From NCBI RefSeq assembly GCF_040802235.1, contig NC_133165.1, forward strand, positions 46,265,629 through 46,329,628: a DNA stretch of 64,000 nucleotides, read 5' to 3'. This document shows positions 38,095-47,840 of this stretch, in pieces. How positions within the stretch are numbered: the first letter of the stretch is position 1; the number at the start of each line of letters is the position of its first letter. The notes below the pieces were generated by a model that had not been told where the DNA came from, made no database searches, and saw nothing but the letters and a program-made list of their open reading frames with translations. Source of the stretch: Manis javanica. Taxonomy: Eukaryota > Chordata > Mammalia > Pholidota > Manidae. The translations under genes were made by a program, and so were the position numbers.

Positions 38095-38235
38095 CCCAAG
38101 TTCACCTGGCTGGGATCATGAGCCTCATTTTTACAGATGTGGAAACTGAAGCAAAGTGTTTAGGCATTTTGCTCAAGAGCATACATGTGAGAAAGGGCAG
38201 AGCCAGGCTGGGACTTGAACTGGGACTTTTCATGC
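38095..38235 (-). repeat. MIR fragment
   Basis: cctcatttttacagatgtgg, gaaactgaagcaaag, agccaggctgggacttgaac. Confidence 0.55.
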
Positions 38236-38762
38236 CCAGGCTGGTGATTTTTCCTCTGCAGCCCTGTTTCCCAGGCTTCAAGCTCTTCCTTCCTGGCACT
38301 CAACAGGCCTGGCCTCCCACCATCCCCTCATGCCCTCTGCCGTTCCATCTTCAACCCTTGCATTTGTGCATCATTTATGTAGAACACCCAACAAGGAACA
38401 GTTCGTTCATGGCAAATGCCCCCATTGCCCCCTTTCTCTCAGCCCTCCCCAGGCACCACCATGGCCTTGAGAGTGCCCCATGAGAAAAAAGGAGTGAGAC
38501 CAAGGGAGAGAAGCCCCTTCCCCTGGCCAGGCTCCTCCTCCCAGTGTCATAGTCCATTAAGAGACACCACATTTAGGGATGGCCCCCAAGGTCAATAGGA
38601 GGGGCACCTGACTGCATACTGCAGAATAAATCTGGTAAGCCCAGGTGTGGGTGGGGTGGGGTGCACATGCACAGTGAGAGAGAGGTCCTGTGATCAGGGC
38701 TGGGATTCCAGGGCCTCAGTCACCTCCACTCCTCTGGGAGGGGCTGGGTGCTGGGCCTAGCC

Positions 38763-38877
38763 TCAGGGTCTCACCACCTGTGTTCAGGAGACCCAGAGGT
38801 GTGGCCCCAGCTCCAGCCCAGCCTCACCTCTCCCCAGCCTCCCTGCCTTCGCTGAAGCCCATCTTGGTTTCACTGAG
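38763..38877 (+). repeat. Source of the 37605-37719 copy
   Basis: Unique-looking intergenic sequence; its flanks are not shared with the copy. Confidence 0.85.
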
Positions 38878-38944
38878 GGGTTGGTTCCAAGCCTTGGGAC
38901 TGACATCACAGAGCCCAGGGATTCCCCTCCCCAGCCCAGCTGAA

Positions 38945-39340
38945 AACAGGGCACTTGAGTTCCAGTCCTCATTCCATCATTCATCTGCTGTGTGACCTTG
39001 AACAAGACTTCCCCTCCCTGATTCCATCCTGATGTCACAGCTGAAGCTTCTAACTTCTGGTTCATGAGCTGAGGATTCCCATACAAGTCCAGAGAGCTGG
39101 GTCTTGGAGCTGACCACAGGGTCAGAGCTGTGACAGGGTTTGGAAAATAATCAGAAAATTGGTAGATGGTTCTTTTCTCTTTTTTTAATCATCTAGGTTT
39201 TAATTTTTCTACATAACAATAGTGGTAGCATTTGAACATTGCTATCACTTTTCAGTGAGGAAACAGGTCTAAAGCAGGCTAGTGACTCACCTGAGGTCAC
39301 CAGAAGGGTTAGCTACACACTGGAGTCTACAACCCAGGGT
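38945..39340. repeat. MIR fragments
   Basis: 38945-39040 is MIR on + (gtgtgaccttgaacaagac). 39240-39340 is an antisense MIR (gtgaggaaacaggtctaaag). Confidence 0.5.
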
Positions 39341-39744
39341 TCTTGGCTTCCTTTCTGGCAGTCTCATCCTTCACCACATCCCTTCCATTTCCTGCTGGTC
39401 ACAGCCCAAGTCTCAGCCCACCAACCAAGATCCACTGAGGAAACTGAGGCAGAGATGAGCCCAGGCTGATCCTCCAAGGACATGGACAGAGGCTAACAGT
39501 ACCCTCACTATCCCTATGGCTTCTTGCCAAGGATCTGCTAAGGTCATCAGCCCAAGGCTATTCCCAGCAGCCCAGGTGCCCCCTTTGTATCCCTCAGTAC
39601 CTGGCTAGAGCCTTGGCCAGAGTGGGAGGTGGCTAATGATGAGACTTTAGGGCTCAGGCTAGTCCAAGACCTGCTACTCCAACTGGGCAGTTTGCAGACC
39701 AGTCACAGTAGAACATGTATTAGTTACTTATGGCAGAAGACAGA

Positions 39745-40560
39745 TTTGTTCAATGATTCATTAAGAACCTGTTATTGTTTACTACTGGGGATACATCAGT
39801 GCACAAAACAGGCCAAAATTCCTATTGTGGAGTCTATCCATATTTTAATGCATGAAGACAGACTAAAAAAAAACAACAACAAAAATGAGCAAGTGAGAGA
39901 AAATGTTAGATATCTGAAATTCTACAAAGAAAAATAATGCTGGAAAGGGAATAGAGAGTGCCTATCTACTTTTTAGTAGGGTAGCCAGTGGAGACTCTAT
40001 TTGAGGTGACATTTGAGCAGAGATTATAAAGAGGGAGCTTTGTAGATATCTAGAAGAAGAGTGTTTCAGGCAGAAGGAATAGCAAGTGCAAAGGCCCAGA
40101 GGCATAGCATGCCTGGCATGTTCTAGGAGCAACGAGGCCAGTATGGCTAGAGTGGTATGATCCAGGAAGAGTGAGCAACATAAACAAATGTGAAATGTCC
40201 ACTGGAGACAAGATTTATGGCAGGAAGGGACGAGCCATTCAAGAGAGGAAGCCGGTGTCAAGGGGTCTGGATACAGAGAAGGTTGAGGAGAAGGAACTCC
40301 AGAGAAGGCAGTGAGGGCATTCTGAGAGAACAGCTCGTGCAAAACTAACCAACGTGAGGTATCTCATCAGGTTCTGGTGTGAAGCTCCTGGTGCTGGAGC
40401 AGGAATAGGACGCGACTGAGGGGCAAGGCTGAGGAGGTTAGCAGCAGCCACCCTGAGACCCGCAGAGAAGCACAAGGAACAGGAGGTCTCAGGGAACCTT
40501 AAGATAAGGTTGGGAGGGTCAAGAGCTTGTGGTCAGAGAGTGAGAGATGGGGTTCAAGGT
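39745..40560 (-). repeat. L2 element
   Basis: Complement of L2: ttcattaagaacctgttatt, gggatacatcagtgcacaaa, gacatttgagcagag, ggcagaaggaatagcaagtg, tgcaaaggcccagaggc. Confidence 0.65.
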
Positions 40561-41159
40561 TTGAGAAGTACAGCAATGATGATGAAAGGTCGGGAGGGCT
40601 GTGGTCAGGGGTAAGTGGGGTGGCCATGCCTCCAGGATGATGGCAGGACTTGGGGATGTGAGGAAGAACAGCCAGGCCCATCAGTCTGTCCTCAGCATCA
40701 GTCTCCCCCATTGCATAGGGTGTGAGGGAATGATTTGCTACCACTGGGGGGCAGTGCAAGGCAAACGAGTCTGGGCTAGGCATGTACCAGCAACTCTTTC
40801 TTTTCCTTCTCCTTCAGCAGCGCTCTGGGATTGCTCTCCAAAACGTGCTGGTACTTCCCTGGCCGTTGGTCCCATACAGCAGTGCCCAGACAGGGCAGAG
40901 GAGGCATAGTGTAAGAAGGGGAAGCCCCCTTGGTTTCTGTCTCACAGCAGGGACCCAGCAGGGAAACCCCACAGGTCCCAAAAGGAAAGTGGCAGCAATG
41001 GGCCTTGGGGAAGACCAAGAAACCCCCATCTTCTCCCTGAAGATGGGAAACCCAGGGTGGAGCTGAGGGTGGGGCTGTGCTGGAAGGGAGCTCTGTGGTT
41101 GATGTGGCCCAGCCCTGACAGCCATCTCAGGGCAGTAACACCAGGATTATGGTAGGACC

Positions 41160-41600
41160 TGGCTGAGCCCTGAGCCTGACCTCACAGAAACCCAACCTGG
41201 CCACAGGCTGAGCCCTGACCCTGTCCATCCACTGAGCTCTTATCCCAGCCCAAGCCTGAGCCCTGACCCGGGTCACAGGCTCAGTCCCAATGTTGGCTAC
41301 AGACCAAGCTCTGTGCTGGGTCTGGACTGAGCTCTAAGCCTAATCCTGGTTGGTCCCAAGCAGAGCCCCCAGGTCATTGATAGCTCTGACAACAAACAAA
41401 GGCAGAGCCAGGACGTTGGCCCCAGGCAACGCTCTGTCCAGCCCTAGACCAAGCCCTGATGCTAGTTACAGACTGGGCTCTCATCTTAGATCTGACTCTG
41501 GCCAAAGACTAAGCTCTTGTCCCTGAACAGACCAGTCTCATCCAGCCCTGACTCTGGCTATAGACTGAACCCTAAATCTGCCCAGATTGAGACCCCACCA
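41160..41600 (+). repeat. Degenerate ctgagccctgac minisatellite upstream of IL27
   Basis: Roughly 30-40-bp diverged units with ctgagccctgac / gaccaagctct cores. Old and irregular. Confidence 0.5.
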
Positions 41601-41978
41601 CCCCACACAAAGTTCCATCCCAGCCATCCATTTAGCCCTGACATCCCTCACACTCCCTCCCTCAGCCATCTGGTAAACCAGAAGAGAGTAAGGATGACTC
41701 AAAACCCCAAGGCCCCTCTGACGGCAATCCCCTTACTTGGCCATCCATCTTTTGAAAGGCAATGGACTGGTGACAGCATTATAATGATAATGACAGAGCA
41801 GAGAAAGAGGGACTTGGAGTCTCTGGGACCTACTAGCAATTCAAGTGGATAGCTCATGCAAGTGGGGAAGTGCAGGGAGGGCTGAACCTGGGGGGCTCAG
41901 CAGGGGTTCAAGAGCTTGGATTGACCGAAACCCCAGCTTCCCGCCACCCATCACTGCAGCTCCCACCCCCTCTGGGAA

Positions 41979-41998
41979 GGGAAATTACATTTCCCCAT
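41979..41998 (+). promoter_or_regulatory. Candidate kappaB-like site of IL27
   Basis: gggaaattac followed by atttcccc, an NF-kappaB-like imperfect palindrome about 150 bp before the ATG. The match is weak, but Rel-factor control of IL27 p28 is established. Confidence 0.35.
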
Positions 41999-42062
41999 TT
42001 TAGCAAGGGGTGGTGAGGAGGGAAGACTGAGTGAATGCAGAGCTGAAAGTACAAGCAGGACG

Positions 42063-42073
42063 GAAAGTGAAAC
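42063..42073 (+). promoter_or_regulatory. ISRE of IL27
   Basis: GAAAGTGAAAC fits the ISRE consensus GAAANNGAAAC exactly. It sits 25 bp before the TATA-like box. IRF factors are known activators of IL27 p28 transcription. Confidence 0.75.
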
Positions 42074-42087
42074 CGGCACAGCCCCCA

Positions 42088-42095
42088 CTATAAGA
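42088..42095 (+). promoter_or_regulatory. TATA-like box of IL27
   Basis: ctataaga, 54 bp before the ATG, predicts transcription start near 42118. Confidence 0.55.
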
Positions 42096-42141
42096 TTCCC
42101 CCTACCCGGGAGATGGCTGGCCAAAGAGGCTGGGCCCCGCC

Positions 42142-45100
42142 ATGGGCCAGATGGCAGGCGACCTTGGCTGGCGTGAGTTTGAGGCCAGGGTTGGGGTCAG
42201 AGGGGTGGGAGGCTTGGCTGAGACCTGGCAGAGGATGGGAGAGCTTGACTGGTTTGGATGGGGGCCAAGGGCTGAGGGGCAACTAACTTGGCCAAGACTA
42301 AGGATATAGGATACAGCAGGCTGAGGAATGGGAATGAGGCTGACATGAATGCGAAGAAGGACTGTGGCAGAATAATGGTTCAGCCATGGCTGGTCAGAGG
42401 ATGGGACAGTTTGCTGGCATGGATGGGGGAGGGCTAGTAGGGGTGGTCTGGCAAGGATTGAGCTGAGGATGGGAAACCTTGTTTGGCATGAATGGGGTGG
42501 GGAGTATTGGGCAGGTAGTTTGACCAGGACCAGAATTGAGGAGATAAGTGAAGAGTTTGGTTGGAGTGAATGAGCAGGGGCCAAACAGTTTGGCTGAGAA
42601 CTAGCACTGGCCATAGGGAGAACAGCAGAAGAAGTTGGCAAGAGTGCAGGGCTGGGGCCAAGGAATCAGCAGCCTAACTGAGTCAAGGGTCTGTATTTTA
42701 AAACTTGGAAGCAGGTCCAATCTGTAGTTGGTGTCCGAAGGATTCAAAGTCTGGAACTGGAGCTATAGACCGAGGAGCAGATGGTAGGTCCAGAGTTGGG
42801 ATGAAGGGCTGGAAGATGGAGACAAAACCATCAAAGGCCAAAGCTGAACCATCAAAGAACCCAGTATTGGCTGCAAAGGGTAGGGAAAGCCAAGGGAAGG
42901 TTCTGGGGGCTCCAGAGTTCAGATGGGAAGTGGAGGGTCAGTAGGAAATGGCACAGCTCAATTCAGGGTTGGTAATATCCACTAGGGCCTGGGGGCATCC
43001 ACTCTCCTTCGGTATAGATCTAGGAAAAACCCCACTCTGCTTAATGTCTACAGAATTGACAAGTGGCCCCCAAGCTAGGGAGCCTGAACACTAGTGATTG
43101 CAGGCACTGCCCACCACCACTGGAAGTCCTCGGGGGATGTGGAAGTACTCAGAAGCTCCTCTTAGTCTTTATTGAGAGGATATTTTGAGGAGCAGAGCCC
43201 ATGGTTTAGAGATGAACGGATCAGGAAGAGGCACAGAGAGGAGGTTGAGCAGGAATAGATTCAGATTTAGGGGCTGGTTTTGGTTTGTGTTTTGCAGAGA
43301 ATTGTGTAACTCCAGAGATTGCTAGATTTCCTCTCCCTGAGGGAGAAACCGCAGAACACTACTCTTTTCCCAGAGCATACACCCCACTGCCCCTCTTCCT
43401 TCTGTCCAGGAAATGCAGGGCAGGAAGCACTTTGAGAAATCAGCCAATCTGATTCCCCCATTTTACAGAAAGGAGCCTGAGGCACAGAGATAAGAGGTGA
43501 CTTGCTCAAGGGCAGAGACTATATGAGAAACAGAGGTTCTGCCTCCCATTCCAGGCCCTCCTCCCACTCCTGGCATCCCCTGTTCCTTCCACACTGTAGA
43601 GTAAGCCACCTACCTCACTGGTGGAGGCTGAACCAATCTGCTCTCTGGCTTCCAGAGACATAACCTCCTGCATTGCCAGCCTACCCTCAGGGCCCTAGTT
43701 CAGGCCATCAGAGCTGCCTGGCTAAGCCCAAGGAATCCTTGGCAGAACAGATTGTGCCCACTCTCAGGGAGGTGGCTGCCTTCTCTGAGTTCCCTGGAGG
43801 AAGTACACAAACTCTGAATTTGGGCAGATCTGGAATCCAGTCCTGGTTCCCTCATCTTCTGGCTATATGACTTTGGACAACTTAACCTCACTGAGCCTCA
43901 CTTTCCTCATCTACAAAATCAGGGAGAATAATGCTGCCCAGGCTGCCACATAGAGCTGTGCAGTTCACTGAAAAAGACCCTCAGCCAGGGAGTTAGTGGA
44001 GGGTCAAGACCCAGCCTGAGATCTGCTTGCAAAGGTGGGCACTCTGTGTAATGCTCTGTCTGCCTGAGTGAAGGAGCACCTTCTTTTTGCTTGTACAGAG
44101 ACAATACATGGTGTCCTCAATAGCTATCATCTCATTAGTGGCTTTGAGAGCCCAGTGAGATGATACACAGCACTTGCCTGTAGCACAGGTTCAGAAAAGG
44201 CATGCTCCCTTCCTACACCCAAGTTCTTCTTAAGCTTGCCCCTCATCTTATCTACCATCTCCCCATCTCTCCAGGGCTCAGCCTTTTGCTATTTTCCTTG
44301 CTTCTGGCTCGAGCTGGTGTCTGGGGATTCCCGAGACCACCTGGGAGGTCCCCCTTGAGCCTGCAGGAGTTGCGGAGGGAGTTCAAGGTCAGCCTGCATC
44401 TTGCCAGGAAGTTGCTCTCTGAGGTTCGGACCCAGGCCCACCATTTTGTGAGTTTCTGTAATGCAACCAGTTCCAGTATGGGCAGATCCCCAAGCCTTCT
44501 GGCCCCCACTAACAGACCTTGCTCCACAGGCTGAATCTCACCTGCCAGGAGTGAGCCTGAACCTCTTGCCCCTGGGAAATCAGCTTCCCAATGTTTCCAT
44601 GACTTTCCAGGCCTGGCGCAGCCTTTCTGTGAGTGTGGGCTGGTGGAGTGGGGCAGGCAAGCTGGAAGGGCTGAACTGGGTAGTTGGAGATTAAATTGGG
44701 GATTGAATTGAAAAGTGGACTTGGGCATAAACTGAGGGATAGAATCTGGATGAGGTTGAGTACGTTTGTGGATATAAAGATGACGTTGGAATAAAGAAAT
44801 GACATGAGGAAGAGGATGTGAGTGAAGCTGGGCCTGGAAAAAGGTGGGGATGGGAACAGAATGGGATTGGGGCTAGAGATTAGGATGGAGGAGGGATGGA
44901 GCTGGCATTAGGGCTGAGACTGGGGAGAAGTTAGGGAAGGAACAAAATTGGGGACGAGAGAGAAAATGAAGTGGAGGTTGGAGAAAGGATGGAGAGTGCT
45001 GGTGAGGATGGGAATGGAGATGGGTTGAGAGAGGGGAGCATGAGGCAGGACACATGGAACAGGGACAGAGTTGAGATTAGCAATGGGAATAAGGATAGAG

Positions 45101-46916
45101 AAGAGGTAGGAGACAGGATGAAGACAAGTGAGGAGAAGGAGATGGGATGGGTTAGTGGAGTGGGGAAGAAAAGGGGTCGTTGGCAGAGCAGTAGACAACG
45201 GAGATGTGGTCAGGGGTGGGACTGAAAATGAGGTTGGAAAAGGAGCTAGGATAGTGATCAAAGACAGTGGAGATAGGAGTGAGGATGGAGATAGGGTTAA
45301 GGATGAGAACAGATACAGGGATGGGATGGGAACTGGAGTTTTGGATGGGAATGGGACCCGGACAGGGCTGGGATTGGGTTTGAAGTGGGTCATCCTTGGC
45401 CTGTGAGCCTTTCCTGACCCATTCCCTCCCCTTCCACAGGACTCAGAAAGACTCTGCTTCCTCTCTGTGATGCTCCACTCCTTTCATGCCTTGTTGGGAG
45501 GGCTGGGGAGCCAGAAGGGCTGGACCAGCTCAGAGAGGATGCAGCTGTGGACCATGAGGCTGGATCTCCGGGACTTGCAGCGGCATCTCCACTTCCAGGT
45601 ACAGTGCCCACCTACCTCCCTAGCCCCTAGAGACCAACACACAGATTTGAGGCTCTTTGGCTCCATTTTTAAAACACCCCTTGCCCTTAAGATTAGCACA
45701 CATAATGTAGCGGGCTGGGGGAGGGACACGGGAAAGGCAGTATATACAGAGAAGACAAGTAATGATTCTATAGCCTCTTATTATGCTGATGGACAGTGAC
45801 TGTAATGGGGTATGTGGGGGAGACTTGATAATAAGGGGAGTCTAGTAACCATAATGTTGTTCAAGTAATTGTACATTAATGATATAAAAAAAAAAGTGAG
45901 TGATGTTAAGCTGAAAAAAAAAAAAGAACTAAAATAACCCTTATTCCAAAGGGACAAAACAAAACAAAAAAAACTACCCCTTGCCCACAGGCTGGGTAAT
46001 TTTGGAGGGAGATGCTCCTGTTTCTCTGAGTGTGTGTGTGTGTATGTGTGTGTGTGCATGTGCACCAGGCCCTGGCTCTTTCACCCTGAATCTCTGCCTT
46101 CTTTTGAATGTTGGTCTTAAAAGAAAAAACATCTTTGAAGCCCCAGAATAGCATCCAGCATCAGCAGGCCCTACAAGAAAGTTGGTTCTTTTCTCCCTCA
46201 TCCTCTGACATCACCACATCCTCCTGAACATTTCAAAAGGAAATAGGAATTTTACCCTTAATGAGAGGAGAACAGAAACTGCAAGCAGCATAAAAAAATC
46301 ACTGTACCACCTTTCTGCCCATTTCTGATCCTGAGACGACCCTAAGAGAGGAACTGCCAGAACCTAAAATGCCCAGGGCAGTCCTGGACAAGTGAGCCAG
46401 CTATGTGAGCGTCTTGCTCTATGACTTCCAGTTCTTGAACCAAAAAATCAGGCAATACACGTGAGATGATGACATAATGGAAGATCTTAAGTAGGGGCTG
46501 TCCAGGGAGATGGTGACCTTGTGGTCTCTGATGTCATTCTACACCACTGGGCACACAGGAACAGGGTCACTCAGAGTCTCAACCTGGCCATTCTCTGACC
46601 CACAGGCCTCTCCTCACAGGTGCTGGCTGCAGGATTTAACCTGCCTGAGGAGGAAGAGAATGCAGAGGGTAAGGGGCTGCTCCTAAGGGCTCTGGGCAGC
46701 CCCGCACAGATGGCAGCCCACGTGTCCTGGCCTCAGCTCATCTACACCTACCAGTTGCTGCACTCCTTGGAGCTTGTCCTGTCTCGGGCTGTACGAGACT
46801 TTCTTCTGCTCTCCCAAGCTGGGAACCCAACCCAGGCTTTGGGATGCCTAACACCCAGCTCCCAGCCCCCATGCAGTGACTTCTTAGCCCCTCCCCTTCA
46901 CCCTTTAGGACTTTAG
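42142..46916 (+). CDS. IL27: Interleukin-27 alpha subunit (p28)
   Basis: Five coding exons with GT-AG ends: 42142-42172, 44275-44447, 44530-44628, 45440-45598 and 46620-46916, giving 252 residues (human 243). Exon 1 encodes MGQMAGDLGW. The signal peptide is LSLLLFSLLLARAGVWG, then FPRPPG begins the mature protein. Helix A is SLQELRREFKVSLHLARKLL, then LPGVSLNLLPLG, FQAWRSLS, RLCFLSVMLHSFHALLGGLG, MRLDLRDLQRHLHFQ and the last helix YQLLHSLELVLSRAVR. This is a long-chain four-helix cytokine that pairs with EBI3 and signals through IL27RA/gp130. The human poly-Glu loop is reduced to EEEE, and the C-terminus is longer and carries two cysteines (230, 239). The exon 1 ATG has a strong Kozak context. 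The gene faces APOBR tail to tail. Confidence 0.97.
42168..42612 (+). repeat. Degenerate about 70-bp minisatellite in IL27 intron 1
   Basis: Successive gaggatggga...ggcatggatgggg...ggcaagga blocks start near 42231, 42397, 42465 and 42538, with spacings of about 68-75 bp for the last units. Confidence 0.6.
43435..43965. repeat. MIR fragments in IL27 intron 1
   Basis: 43440-43540 is antisense (cattttacagaaaggagcc). 43795-43965 is sense (ggctatatgactttggacaa, ctcactttcctcatctacaa). Confidence 0.6.
44640..45400 (+). repeat. Purine-rich low-complexity tract, IL27 intron 3
   Basis: Most of the intron is gatggg/gagatggg/ggaatgag-type G+A text on +, an old degenerate (ggaatggagatg)n-like array. Its antisense serine/proline frames are artefacts. 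Confidence 0.75.
45687..45970 (+). mobile_element. L1 3' end in IL27 intron 4 with extra A-tailed segments (L1-E)
   Basis: L1 3' UTR from gattagcacacataatg to attaatgatat, then A10 (45886-45895), 18 nt, A12 (45914-45925), 30 nt and a final A-rich tail (45956-45973). A target-site duplication with two mismatches (aaaacaccccttgccc / aaactaccccttgccc) lies at 45671-45686 and 45971-45986. Sense orientation to IL27. Confidence 0.8.
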
Positions 46917-47037
46917 GACTGTCATCTGGGCAAACAGGGCAGCCTCCAGCTCATCTGCCTTAGACAGGGCAGGACTCCACCAGCCTTCTGCCCCAGGCCC
47001 TACCCAATAACTAAGGTCCCTCCAGTCCTTGTCAGAT

Positions 47038-47089
47038 ATTTATTTCTTGAATATTTATTTATTGTTTGGGAAATTATGGTTTATTTATT
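47038..47089 (+). promoter_or_regulatory. IL27: AU-rich element in the IL27 3' UTR
   Basis: Four ATTTA pentamers and two TTATTTATT nonamers (47055-47063 and 47081-47089). Such elements mark short-lived cytokine mRNAs. On the opposite strand they read as five AATAAA hexamers. Confidence 0.85.
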
Positions 47090-47140
47090 GTTTTAGGACC
47101 TACCAGTAATCCTCAGGCTAGGCTGCCATGCAGGATGCCT

Positions 47141-47146
47141 AATAAA
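47141..47146 (+). terminator. IL27: IL27 poly(A) signal
   Basis: AATAAA in cctaataaagcac, 225 bp after the stop. Confidence 0.8.
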
Positions 47147-47159
47147 GCACTCTCACCCT

Positions 47160-47840
47160 CTCTTTGTCTTGGTTATTTTTCAGAGAAGGGGTACCTGACA
47201 CCCAAAGGCAAGAGAGCCTGGAATGGAGTCTGCAGCCTCTGGTCATCCTGGACATGACTCCACTCCTAAATTTTGGGGGTCCTAGCCCACCTTCCTCTAC
47301 TCTGGCTTGATCAGCTGGTTTTTGCCATAGTAACCATCAGAGTACTGAGACTGAGCTCCCATTTTGAAGGCTCGGGGCAGCTGGTCTGCTTCCCATCAAC
47401 CTTTGACTGCAAATGGAGCTCTGTAGGCCCCCTAACCCCTTTGCTTTCAGCTGGCTTCAACCCCAGAGGTTTGAATTACTCCTACACGGCTCTCTAAAGA
47501 GCTTAGAGGTGGGGGTGGGGAGTGGGACAGTCAGAGAGGGAAGGTTGTGGGAGAACAGTCTCTGTCCCCTCTCAGCCCTCTGGATAACTGAGACAGGTTG
47601 TGGGGCAGAGTAAGGATGGCTGTGAGAGGTGGTCCCAGCAGGGCAGGTGGCACATCAGCCACACTGGAGAGTCAGATTCCTTAAGGTCATAGTTCTTGCA
47701 GACTTCTGGTACTGTCCACTCCATGAATGACACACCAGGAAACTAAGGCCCAGAGAGTGGAAAGGATGCATCCAAAGTAGTAGAGAGAGTCAGGCTGAGC
47801 AGGGTTCACCTGAGCCTTCTGCCCCTCACTCAGGGCCCAG
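47160..47840. other. Between the IL27 end and the APOBR stop
   Basis: Presumed APOBR 3' UTR on -. A MIR fragment (-) lies at about 47690-47800. I see no AATAAA on the minus strand here, so APOBR transcripts may run to the hexamer cluster at 47039-47089. Confidence 0.45.

Noticed and set aside
42102-42641. 179-codon antisense frame over IL27 exon 1 and intron 1
   Set aside because: Shadow of the degenerate minisatellite; no recognisable domain.
44908-45393. 161-codon antisense frame in IL27 intron 3
   Set aside because: Serine/proline low-complexity translation of a purine-rich repeat; no start, splice or conservation signal.
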